NCBI RefSeq assembly: GCF_037392515.1
Contig: NC_090290.1
Coordinates: 55,130,753 to 55,194,752 of the forward strand
DNA length: 64,000 bases
From: Haliotis asinina
Taxonomy: Eukaryota > Mollusca > Gastropoda > Lepetellida > Haliotidae
Direction: 5' to 3'
This document shows positions 36,621 through 49,699 of the stretch, in pieces (the stretch's first letter is position 1; each line of letters starts with the position of its first letter). The notes beneath the pieces were generated by a model. That model searched no databases and was not told the origin of the DNA. It was given only the letters and a program-made list of their open reading frames with translations. Position numbers and translations under genes: made by a program.

Positions 36621-37133
36621 GGTGTGAGGGTATTCTGAGCAGCGTTCCTAATTTCCAATATCAGTTGAAGCTTCTTTGTGTCATCCAGGAGTAACAAGGT
36701 GACAGAAACATAGAACTGTGACACATGTTCACTTCAACAATGATAGGATATTGCTAAAACACATGCGTCAATCATGAATGCTAGTCGATGTAAGTATATG
36801 TTAAAGGATTTAGACTGAGTATACAAGTTAAACCTTCATGGACTACTTGCGAATTGGACCATTGAAGTAATACATGTATAGTATATAAGCATGAAAGATA
36901 CGTTTCTGAGAGCTGATATAACTTCATGTACGTAGGTTCTTTCAGTAGATTCAATATGATTTATGATTTTGATTTGATGCCGAATCGCAATTAGGACTGA
37001 AAACACAAAACCTAAATTGTAATATTCATCTAGGCGTCTACTTCGTCCGCAAATAACTGTCGTTTACATGTTGTGTAAATTCTCTATCTCCAGGGGTCCT
37101 GTAAACCACAAGGTTGCATATGGGGAATGCTCG

Positions 37134-37143
37134 TTTATTTATT
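37134..37143 (-). promoter_or_regulatory. Polyadenylation signals of the homeobox gene
   Basis: Two overlapping minus-strand AATAAA hexamers (plus-strand TTTATTTATT) about 250 bases after the homeobox stop codon. Confidence 0.55.
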
Positions 37144-37393
37144 CACAAATAATCCTATAAGACCTCTGCTGAAAGCAGTGAATTACAAAATAAAGACATA
37201 TATATATAAATCAATATGAGATAGAGTGGAAGTTATATGCTTACAACTGGTGACAGAGGACAGAGCTGCCTGTGATAATATGAGAAGTGGTATGATTAAG
37301 TGTGGTCTTTATGATGAACCATCAAAATAGTCTATATAGAGTAACTGACTACCCCTGTAGATAGAGAACGGTACAAGGTGTTTTGTCGGATCT

Positions 37394-37548
37394 TCACTGG
37401 GCAATAGCGAGAGCCTGAGAATGTTCCTTGGCCTTGAGGCGAAGCTGTTCAATGCTTGAGGACCTGGGATTGGCTTCAGCCATACACTTGCCACTGTCCA
37501 GATGGACCCCGTTGTGGTTTAGTGTATCGTGGCCGGTGAACTCCCGTC
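37394..37548 (-). CDS. Homeobox gene exon 6: OAR motif and stop
   Basis: Acceptor ctttttttaag|GAC (weak A/G before AG but pyrimidine-rich). Two bases complete the phase-1 codon, then [24 protein letters not shown] and [22 protein letters not shown] with TGA at 37396-37394. The OAR motif (also called the aristaless domain) is specific to paired-like homeoproteins and reported to restrain transactivation; finding it on the same strand 3.8 kb beyond exon 5 in the right phase confirms the gene's end. Confidence 0.88.
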
Positions 37549-39105
37549 CTTAAAAAAAGGTACATGTACATGTACTTCAGATGGTTATCACAACACTGAT
37601 CACTACTAGATGTATTACGTAAAACGTCAGATGAAAAATGAGTTTCAAATATTTTTCAAAACATATTTTATACGAGGTTAATGACCAAAACGACGCCACA
37701 AATATATGTGTTCATGGTCGAATGAGCAGGTTTCAACACCATGTTTGTTCGTATCGCCTACAATGAATATGATTATCTCGCTCCCGAAAGTGCACCTTCC
37801 ATCATTGACACTTTATTCGGATTTGGACCCTTCCCAACAGATTCTATGGGTTTCCAGGAGCATTTCTTAGTACACTTACAATCTGATTGGACAAATCTGA
37901 CTATTTGTAGTGACGCTTAGCAACTGATCGTGTCGGTGGCGTGTGGCCCTGTGTATAGAGCTCAGGTCACAATCAGTCGTGTTTGGCAGCTTGACTATAG
38001 AGAGTTTCTAAGACTTCAGCCCTAACTCACACATGAGACTTGTTGTTTCACCTTTGGCAAGAGAGTTTGTTCAAAAGTGCCTCTCTTCACCAAGCAGAAA
38101 ATAGTTATCCGGTGGGATAGCCTTGTGACCTTCTAGCGTCTCACATGCAGTTTGTGGTATCGAGGTAACAATAATCATACTGGAGCGATTTCAGCATGTT
38201 CCTCTGTAGTGTGCAATGCAGCGCATTACAAATGCCCCTAATATTATTGTTTTGATTTTGTGGAGAACATGAAGGTACACTGGTCATTAGAGTACACGCA
38301 ACTAAACTAGACGGCAAAAGAAAGTATAGGTGGAGTTTGATGAATGTTAAACAAAACACAATAAATCAAATTGGCAAAGTGTGTGCATATCGTGAAAGAA
38401 GGGTCAGTGATCTTTAATAGGCCACAAAATGACTGGAACACAGGCAGCACATACCATGAGGGCGTTAGTTGAACGATGGTGGGGTCCAACAACTGTTGAC
38501 GATTCCTTAACCGTCTGCTCAGATGGTCCCACAGATGCTCTATGGCTGTCATGTCGGGTGAACAGGCAGGCCGAGGGAGAACATCAACATTGTGGCGGTT
38601 GAGGAAGTCCTGTGTCAATCTTGCTGTGTGGGGTCAGGCATTGTCATGTTGACACACTATCCGCTGTGGCTGGTTCCGCAAGAATGGAAGCACAAGAGGG
38701 CGCAGAACCTGCTCTCTGTACTGAACGGCATTCAAGTTCCCTTGCACAATGACCAGGTCAGTCTTCTGTTCCCCACAGATCCCTCCACAGACCATAACAC
38801 CTCCCCCTCCGAACGGATGGACCTCTCGGATGCATGGTGGTGCTAAACGTTCACCTCGCGATAAACTCTTTGTTTACCGTCGTTCTGGAACAACTGGAGA
38901 CGACTCTTGTCAGAAAACAGTACTCGGCGCCATTCTCGCACTTGCCAGATTCGAACTTGCCTCGCCCATTGTGACTTTCGGCGTCGATGTTGTGCTGGCA
39001 GGAACATTCCTCTGAAGGGACGGTAGGCTCTGATGCCTGCAGCACGAAGTCGTCGGAGTACTGTGAAGTCGTCGTTGGCTGATGCAATGTCCCAGCGCTG
39101 TTGCA

Positions 39106-39136
<31 letters not shown>

Positions 39137-42100
39137 CCCTCGCCGAACCTGTTGCGTAAATGAATTGTTCGAATTCGTCGATCGTCTTGGGGTGTTCTGA
39201 CACGTGGTCTTCCCGTTCTGGGTCTGTCTGCAGTCCTTTCTATCTGTCGGTAACGTTGCAGCTGCCTTGATGCCGTTAAAGGTATGCATCCGTACCTTTG
39301 TGCAATCTGGACCTGTGTTGCTCCCATCTGGTGCATACCAATCGCCATTTCTCGCTCCTCCCTTGTCAGTCTAGGCATATCAATTGTGTGCTTTTGTCAA
39401 CTGTGTTGTCAACCCATTGTTTCACCTTGTTTACACGCCAATTCGGCACGTGGATCTCCCTCTGCAGCCTTTGCACGTGTTTTACCATTTTCTGGTGCAG
39501 CGTGGCACCACCGGTCTTGATGTGTTTGGGAAATGAGATTTTGCATCCATGTGCTTGGAGACAACTGTCTGAATGTATACATTCAACCAGCTATCAACTT
39601 TCACAGTAAATTGGCTTTTTCCGACCTATACTTTCTTTTGCCGCCTAGTTTAGTAAGGCACTACAAGGATAGATACTTGCAGTCACATTTTTTGCAAGAA
39701 CACTTAACGTCAGAAAATGCAAGTGTACTGTGTCTTGGACTCAGATAGCACGGGTCTACTTGGGCACTTACTATCAGATAGCACGGATCTACTTGGGCAC
39801 TTACTATCAGATAGCACGGGTCTACTTGGGCACTTGCCATCAGATAGCACGGGTCTACTTGGGCACTTACCATCAGGTAGCACGAGTCCACTTGGGCACT
39901 CACCATCAGATAGCACGGGTCTACTTGGGCACTTACCCTCAGATAGCACGGGTCAACTTGGGCACTTACTATCAGATAGCACGGGTCTACTTGGGCACTT
40001 ACAATCAGATTGGGCACTTGCCATCAGATAGCACGGGTCTACTTGGGCACTTACTATCAGATAGCACGGATCTACTTGGGCACTTACTATCAGATAGCAC
40101 GGGTCTACTTGGGCACTTACCATCAGATAGCACGGGTCTACTTGGGCACATTACCATCAGATAGCACGGATCTACTTGGGCAGTTACCCTCAGATAGCAC
40201 GGGTCTACTTGGGCACTTACTATCAGATTGGGCACTTACCATCAGATAGCACGGGACTACTTGGGCACTTACTATCAGATAGCACGGATCTACTTGGGCA
40301 CTTACTATCAGATAGCACGGGTCTACTTGGGCACTTGCCATCAGATAGCACGGGTCTACTTGGGCACTTACCATCAGATAGCACGAGTCCACTTGGGCAC
40401 TCACCATCAGATAGCACGGGTCTACTTCGGCACTTACCCTCAGATAGCACGAGTCCACTTGGGCACTCACCATCAGATAGCACGGGTCTACTTGGGCACT
40501 TACCATCAGATAGCACGGGTCTACTTGGGCAGTTACCATCAGATAGCACGGGTCTACTTGGGCACTTACTATCAGATTGGGCACTTACCATCAGATAGTA
40601 CGGGTCTACTTGGGCACTTACTATCAGATAGCAAGGGTCTACTTGGGCACTTGCTATCAGATAGCACGGGTCTACTTGGGCACTTGCTATCAGACTGGAC
40701 GAGTCTACTTGGGCACTTACCATCAGATAGCACGGGTCTACTTGGGCACTTACCATCAGATAGCACGGGTCTACTTGGGCACTTACCATCACATAGCTCG
40801 GGTCTACTGGAGTATTTACTATTAGATAGCATGGATCTACTGGGGCACTCATCATCACATAGCACGGGATTAATGGGGCACTTACCATCACATAGCGCGA
40901 GTCTGCTGTGCACTTACCATCTGACTGGACGGGTGTGCTGGGATACTTACAATCAGATTGGACCCATCTATTGGGGCACTTGTCGTTAGATTGCACGAAT
41001 CTACTGGAGCACTTACCATCTGACTGGACGGGTCTACTGGAGCACTTACCATCAGACTGGGCGGGTCTACTGGAGCACTTACCATCAGACTGGACGGGTC
41101 TACTGGGACACTTACAATCAGATTGGACCGATCTATGGGGGCACTTGTCGTTAGATTGCACGAATCTACTGGAGCACTTACCATCTGACTGGACGGGTCT
41201 ACTGGAGCACTTACCATCAGACTGGACGGGTCTACTGGAGCACTTACCATCAGACTGGGCGGGTCTACTGGAGCACTTACCATCAGACTGGACGGGTCTA
41301 CTGGAGCACTTACCATCAGACTGGACGGGTCTACTGGAGCACTTGCCGGCGTTGGCGAAGAAGGATGACAATGAGGTTTGGCTAACTGATGTACTGAAGG
41401 GGGGAGTCCAGTCAACGCTTAGGTTCCCATGGAAATACATGCTGGGAAGGGGAACTCCGGTGATTGAGGGGACGCTTGTGAGGCTGGTATTTTGGAGGCC
41501 ATTGGACGGACAGTTTCTGTGGATCTTGGAATTTGGTGGAAGCACTGTAAAAAGCAACAAAGTGACAGACATGTCGCCTCATAAGACGCATTTACACACA
41601 GTGAAGTGACCAGTACCTGCCGTATACTATGTGGGCAGAGACACGCTGAGATACATGTTGCCATTGCCTTAGTATATGTACATCAATACTTATCGGTACA
41701 TGGATCAGCTGTATTCCAAAAAGTGAAATAGAAAAAGAGAAATAGAAAATAATAATCCCAAAGTCTCATGTCTCAGGAGTAAGGTACATGTGTGATCGAA
41801 GGAACACTGATATGTTGCCGACAGACCACAGGGGCTTGTATTGCTGAAAATAATATGTCCTGAGTCCAACAAGCCTACACTGATATCCATACACATATAA
41901 AGAAGGAAAGGGACTCTAACGCGCACAAAGTTGTCGAACAACCCACTCTCGATTATGGGCGAATTCTGGGTGGGAAACTGTGGAACATACAGCCGCAGTT
42001 CTTACTGGAATAAAGCCAGATAAACTCCCTTCCGAATGAATCCAAAATTATCAAAATCGGTGCACTATGTACCGAGTAACTTTGCTTAGAACTCGGGAAA

Positions 42101-45100
42101 AGGCAACTTTTTCATTTGTACGCCAAAAACATGCCTACGAAAATCATCGCCTCTCGAAGAAACTCGTACGATGTATTTCACTTTAAAACACCCGATCGGC
42201 AAAGAACACAGCATTACCGTAATCGATAGATATTTCGCTTTCGTTCTACAACCTCTCAAATGAAATAGGTTATTCTTTTACCTGCTATACACGACTTTAT
42301 TGGGAAATTAGCGGTATCGAGTGATCGATTCCACCATGTTTGTCCCTCACCCTCAATAGGCTCGCACCAACACGATATATTGCACCACGAAATATAAATG
42401 ATACTGGTGTTTTGTTTTTGACCAATCAGAGAGCAGCTCGTCGTTGGTGCAAACCTCTTTACATAGTGCACCGATTTTGATAATTTTGGATTTATTCGAA
42501 AGGGAATTTATCTGGCTTTTTGTTCCAGTAAGAATTGCTGCTGTATGTTCCACAACTTCCCACCCAGAATTCGCCCATAATCGAGAGTGGGGTGTTCGAC
42601 AACTTTGTGCGCGTTACATGCCTTTCCTTCTTTATATGGGTATGGATATCAGTGTAGGCTTGTTGGACCAAGGACGTATTATTTTCAGCAATACAAGCCC
42701 ATGTGCGACAGACCACGGATACGAAGAAATTCACAACACAATCATAAGAAATGAATGTACCCTAACATGCTCTCTTATTACCCTAGATCGGAATGTACCA
42801 TGCTTTTCGTGTGGCGTGATTTTGTTACAGTAAATTACGTGCTCAGCTAACTCTGACTGCGGATCAAGTTCCCCACCTTGTGATGTCTCTGGCTCTTTGC
42901 CTTGCTGTTTCTGCTGTTTCCGCCATTTAGCTCGTCTGTTCTGGAACCACACCTAATGGGGGGAGTTGGTTGTACCCAAAAAAGAAATACATCCAGGTCA
43001 AGATTGCACGCCAAACCAATATGCCAGATACATGGCCATACAATGTAATTGAGGTAAAATAAATGCAGTTCATTAGATCTCAATGAGAGAAAAAAAACCC
43101 AGCATAAGTATTTAATACACTCTTATGCGTGTCAGTATCGATTGCGAATAATGTTAATATATTCTCGTCGACTTTAATTCATGTTACATTAGCTACACTT
43201 GATGATGAATAAACATAATTTTACGGCGGTTAAATAACTAGGTCACCTAGGCTGTCCTTGTAAGTTATGGACTGACAATAATGATGATGAACCGATCATG
43301 TCTTCGTGTCCAATCACTGCTCATTATCTTAACCACTTGTTTTCCTAATCCAATCTGGATTATATACTAGTTGGTGTTTGAGAGATAGAACACTACAACG
43401 TGTTACATGACATTAAATGTGTACATGGCACCTGAACACGTGCTTCTGTCAGATCTATTTTCAATGCTAGCTCCTCGCGGAAAAATACATCCGGGTAATG
43501 AGTCCTTTGGAAAGCTTTCTCAAGCTCCTCCAGTTGGAAGCTGGTGAAGGTAGTGCGGTAACGTCGTTGTTTGCGTCTCGGTTGTCCATCTGGAAGATAT
43601 ATACACATGCAGGGATAAAACACCAGATACAGTTCAGGCACTGGGTTTGACAAGTCTAGAATATTACACGACGGGATGAAGAGTGAGTGAGTGAGTTTGG
43701 TTTTACACCGCACGCAGCAATATTCCAGCTATATGGCGGCGGTCTGTAAATAATCAAGTCTGGACCAGACAATCCAGTGATTAACAACATGAGCATCGAT
43801 CTGCGCAACTGGAAACCGATGACATGTGTCAATTAAGTCAGCGAGCCTGACAACCCGATCCCATTAGTCGACTCTTGTGACAAGCATAGTGGCCTTTTAT
43901 GGTAAGCATTGGTTGCTGAAGGCCTAGTCTACCCCTGGACCTTCACGGGTCACGGCGTGAAGAGCTGAGACAACGGTTCATACACGAATCAACTGACTAA
44001 ACATTTTGCAACAGTGAAAACTGACACATTCTGTTCAAAACTTAACGGCCACTCCAAGAAGAGTCAAAAGACAATTGCCAATATCTGATGCCTACACGCT
44101 GATGGTTTTGGTGACGTGCGTAATGTACATATCGGGTCCTTAGTGACATTCTCGGCATACGTTCCTATCTTTGTTGTGTGTTGTACGGGGCAATATCTCA
44201 TCTCTTGACAAATATTTCGGAGTAGACCGGTGTATTACAATTATGCATTCTATGATACTGCAACACGAAACGCATCCGGTGTTGTCCTAAATCTACACTT
44301 TCTTATGCTACAAGTACAGTTAAGCTATTTCCACACTCTGTTCCCTGAAATTATTGAATTAATTAATTAAAGTAGTGACTACCAAGTAAATAGGCGAGAC
44401 TCGATCAGTCTGTTATGGATAACACTTAAAGCATAAAATATTACTGATTGTGGAGATAAAATACCACATAACCTAAGATCCGTTTTCAGATTTACTGGGA
44501 CATCGTTTTCAGATTTACTGGGACATCGTTTTCAGATTTACTGGGACACCGTTTTATACAGTGTTGTTCAAGATCGTATGAAACTGGGAATCACGTGACA
44601 GACCACCTCACCTTACGTGACGACCAACCATCGTTGACACGATCTCATATCGTGTTACCTTACGCCTTACCGGTTATCGATAAACAAACGTTGCAAAGGT
44701 ACACTGTGGGGGAAAATACCAAGTAGTTCATCACATTTCGCATCACGAAACTGGAGTCATCTGAGCAAATTGTTCCTCTGTGACACATTTATGCGCAGAT
44801 TACGGCGTTCTGAGCATAATTTAGTGGCAAGTAAATTATATTCCATCACAATAGTTTAAGTACGAAATTATCGATGACACAGTATTTTGTTATCACCATG
44901 GCATTCTACCCATCGACGATACTGCCTATTTCTTTTAGCCAAGTCTAGTAAGAGGTATATTTTGCATAGCCTACATTTTCACAGTGTGTCAGATTATACA
45001 CGTCACTGTTTTTTTTTCTTGTGACCAGACGTAATATTTGCGCAGTAGCTATCCATTTTACGAAAGGATTCTAATTAGAAGTAAGTAGCAAGACGTTTAA

Positions 45101-46389
45101 TGTATATGGTTACTATACTACCCATCAAAAGTTTTAGATTCACTTAAGACACTCAGTATATGTTATGCATGTACACATTGTTACAACGAAGATGATTCCT
45201 CTAACTTGGGAGAATCTACTGTAAACCTTATGCAGATTAATTGCAGGAAGATCATTCATCAAATTGCTGCAAAACGTGCAAATATCGTGCATGTGAACAG
45301 CTGCGTGTTGGTGTTAAGTTTGGATAACAATTTGCCGTTTTGTTATCGAGTTTCATCACGTATTGAACGCATGACAATAATCCTTTCAGATGGAGTTTGT
45401 TTTTTCAATACACCAGTTCATATGTAATATTTACCTTTAAACAATATGGATTATTTTGCAAAATCTAGTTTACAACAGTTGACTGAAGTAAGTGGACACA
45501 ATAACACTAGTGAGTGTAAACGTTTGATAGGTTGTATGTCAGAGCTTTGGCCATAGGGATTCAAGAGTTATGTCCCTTCGTAGCACACTCAGTCCCGCGC
45601 CGTGGGTACTGCTTGCTGTACACTGTACTTAGAGAAATTTCGATATGGATCAGAACATTAATAGCCACCCATTGGATCAGCAAATGTGAGAACGATTAAG
45701 ATTTTACATTTAATTTAATTCAAAAGTTAAGTATTTTCAAATTATACTGAATTAAAACGTAGGTAAATGAATTGAATGTTTATGTTAACGTGGCATTCAT
45801 CAATTTCGATTAGTTTCTTTTAAAGTAAATTGATCGATTATATTGTATGGATTATTTTTCAGTCGCCCAACATATCTGACAAAGATCCGTAAAATATCAT
45901 GAACCTCAAAAAGCATCGTTTACACTTTTACATGTTGGTCCAAAGCATATTAAACACTACATCTAAAACCTTTAAACATGAGTGAATGATATTATACTTT
46001 TTCACAATAAAATCATCTTTAGTTCTTACAGATGTTTACATATCATATTTAGACAGTTTTACTAACAAATACATAATGTATTTTCTTCAAACAAAAGTGT
46101 ATAATGTTAAAATATGAGTGAGCTTAAATTGGAAGATGTTGTGAAGAGTACTTAAAGGTACTTGAAGACCCTGAAAATATTCACAGAATGATAATACAAC
46201 CAAGACTGAGAAGAAGTGTGTGTAGCATCCTCTGAAACTTGTAAATAAAAGCGACCGAAAGGGGTTTTATTTGCTCATAAGAAATCTCTACTAAACAGAG
46301 AGTTCATTATGCCATTCTAATAGTTTATGATTGTTGTTTAGTTATCTGTAAAATATTGGAAGGTATGTATGTATGTATGTATGTATGTA

Positions 46390-46443
<54 letters not shown>

Positions 46444-49400
46444 CGTGTGTGTGTGTATGTATGTATGTATAATGATGAAATAGTATTTTACATATACACA
46501 CATACCACGCAGACGCATACACAGATAGATAGATAAATAGGTAGGTAGGCAGGTAGATAGGTAGGTAGGTAGATAGATAGATAGATGTGTTACAGTGATG
46601 AAATAGTATACACATCTGCAGAATTAGGACAAGTATATTCAACATCAGCATTATGATCATCTAAACAAAACCCTTCAAAATCATGAAAAGCATTTAAACA
46701 CCTTGTGTATAATAAAAAGAATCTACAGACCCTCGACATGGGACAGACATCTTTGATGAGTCAATAGATTTCGCAACAGTCAAGATGAAACAGATGGTTG
46801 GAGACCTCGGAAATAGGATTATGGAGGGTGTCGTGAGGAAGAAACTTAAAACAAGACAAGCGGACATCTGATTGCAGTATCAAAACACCATCATTACAAT
46901 AAAGTTATAATTCCCATTTACATCAAGATTAAAACTGATTTGTTTATCATGTTTCGTGAAGGGCTCTTCAGCCTCTGATGTAATTTCAGCAATGTTGTTT
47001 ATAACAAAACAAATTGACTGGAGGTATTATATTTCTTCTCATTTCGCAAACTTAATTAAACTAACAAAATTTGTCAAATTACCACGGCAGCGTTCATTCG
47101 ATATAATCAGAGTTTACACAAGTACGGGTTCCCCTCCATTTGTTATTCGCGCTCCCTCTTGTAAGCCTTCACTCAGCGAAATTGTCTCGCAGCACCGGAA
47201 CTCTCGCGGCCTGGGGTCACGTGATTGTAGAACTCGCTGCGAGGCACGATGGCGCAAGGATGAAGCCAAACCAGTGCTTTCCTCAGACAGAAGTTGTCGG
47301 CCTTTGTATGTTCAATTATAAAGCTACCTACGAAGAACAGGATTCCACATCGCCTTCGCTATTTTGAGCAAATAATTAAAACTTTTGATCAGAAAATGGC
47401 TGCCTTTCACGCAAATAAAACATGCTCAAGCTTTTTCATGATCCCTACTTTTTGCATGCCTATTTCTACATGCTGGAGTTTTAGAAAACTTTCCAAGGTT
47501 TTCTGTTCAAGCATGCTATTTTTCCATTGTGTAAATATCTTCATTGTATTAAGTCACTAATGCATCAAAGTTACAAATCTACTTAATGTGGGTATATTAC
47601 ATAACATAACACGTCCGTTAATTCCAACGCAGAACATAAATGCCATTCAACCACACTGACATGCATCGTAATTGTACGATGGTTAGGAAATGACAACACA
47701 ACGGTGGTTGAGAGCTCTCCAGTTCCCATCCTTTTATTTGACTACTCTCAAATGTCCCACTAAACGAACGCAGCGCGTGTAAGATAATTGTGACCAAACA
47801 TGTCTTTATCTCAAGGGGACATCTGATCCTAGTCCCTCCAGCATTGAAACCTAACAGTAGCACACAGCAGGGCACTAAGCCGCTACAAACCAAGCTTTGT
47901 CATGTCGAGCTGCTCGATCGATATTTCTTTGAAGAAAAAGACTAGGCTTGTCTTTGTTCTTTAGTGAAGCTTGGGATCTTTTTGAAGCTTTGATGTTTAT
48001 CTTGAGTGTGAAATTTTTACAACTAGTCATCCCTTTTTGTGATTTGAAAACACATGCGACATATTAAGTCAGCACTTAGTTCGCGATATGTATTTGTGGT
48101 CATCATTTTCAACATCTGTCTGGTATGAAAACGTGTAAAATGATATCCTATTAAATGTGATGGTGAACAAAACCCAGAGTAAATTATGACCTCCCATGAC
48201 GAAAATTAATATTGAGCACACTTTAGAGACTGTGCATAATTCATGACTAGGGTTACGGTTAAGAATTTGCCGTGACAAAAGAAGAGCAGGGTGTGGATGT
48301 GGGTGTGGGTGTGGGTGTGGGTGTGGGTGTGGGTGTGGGTGTGGGTGTGGGTGTGGCTGATGGTTATTTGAAGGTAAGAGGCCTTCATGCAGAAAACACT
48401 GGTCGCTGAAGGCCAGTACCCGCCTGGGAATACACCGGCACGGGTAACGTGAGAACTGGAACTATAGGAGGCACCCATTTTGAAGTAACGATATCTTTAT
48501 AATTATTATAGAAATTGGCATCAATATAAATAAGATCAATGAAAACATTATGCACAATTTGACAGAAACATGCATTACGTGTTCATGAAAGTAAGCGTTA
48601 ACTTGTCTAGTAACTGTGACCAAGGTGCAAGGTACCGTGGAGAATTATCAGAGACACTGTCTATGTTTTCTTACATACTTCATGAGCACATCTGTGTAGA
48701 TCCGATCTCCAGTAACCCATGCTTGTCGTAAGAGGCGACTAACGGGATCAGGTAGTCAGGTTTACTGACTGGATCGGCACAAGTCATCGTATTCAACTCG
48801 AATATATCATAGCTCGTGCTGCTGATCACTGGATTGTCTGGTCCAGACTTGATTATTTACAGACCATGCAGATCCATCAACATGCAGATGAAACTGCATG
48901 AACTCTCATCAAGTACAATCAAATGTTACTCCTTGTCGTCTTTATATACAACTTCACCTTCCATGTAAAATGCAGATTTTTCAAGTGCAACGCTGTCAGT
49001 ATGTTTTGAAAATTTAAGACAGGCAATTATAAACGCCATTTTAACACTGACTCAAATTGTTTTATCATACGCTTGATATCAGAATGAGAGTTTACATGGA
49101 GTTTGCAGATAATTATTCCAAATCTCGACACATGAATCCTATGCTATATGCAAGTGGGTGTAAAGTAACTACACATTTAATGTTTTGAAATTATTTTTAA
49201 TAGTAAACGTATAATTCTGTTTACATTCTACTTGAAAGGGTTGAGAATACTCATTTGGTTGTAAGATTACTTAAAATGCAACACTCAAGTTTGACTTCGT
49301 GTTTAATCTGGCTTGGTATGTGTGACGCCGAACTCAACACTGCTGTTATAGCTACATGTAAATGAAGCAAGTTGTGACCAACGTATCCTGTGATTGACCC

Positions 49401-49638
49401 TTTGAGCAGTGGTTAACGCTCTAACGATCCTGGTCTAGGACAACAACCGAGTCAATACGAATCAGCATAAAATGATTTGGAAGCTATAAAAGATTATAAT
49501 GATTAAAGCTACTAAAAGACAAATATAGACTCTAGTCCCACCAACCTGCAGGCAGTATTGCGTCCCTTAACTATGACAGGATCCGGTGATTATTACACCC
49601 CAACCCCCGCACTCACCACACACACACACACACACACA

Positions 49639-49699
<61 letters not shown>

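Larger units (their letters stand above)
32945..37133. other. Intergenic stretch between receptor and homeobox genes
   Basis: No recognisable host gene. It holds a tRNA-like SINE head (33785-33885), an ATAAC microsatellite, a family A SINE (35198) and a 12-bp tandem repeat (36526). Promoter elements of the receptor are expected just above 32944; a TTTATATC block lies about 15 bases before its ATG, too close to be a conventional TATA box. Confidence 0.5.
37549..41346 (-). other. Homeobox intron 5
   Basis: 3.8 kb between the exon 5 boundary and the OAR exon. It holds the complete Tc1-like element (38305-39650) and the 33-bp donor-bearing minisatellite, with about 0.75 kb of plain sequence next to exon 6. 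Confidence 0.75.

Noticed and set aside
39717-41609. Long open frames in several frames and both strands (up to 449 codons) across the minisatellite
   Set aside because: The 33-bp period is a multiple of three, so any frame without a stop in one unit stays open. Only the minus-strand reading continuous with exon 5 has support from splice sites and phase.
41419-41664. Alternative frame of homeobox exon 5 (reads [17 protein letters not shown])
   Set aside because: Not in phase with the best exon 4 donor and does not reach the OAR exon; kept only as a possible minor isoform.
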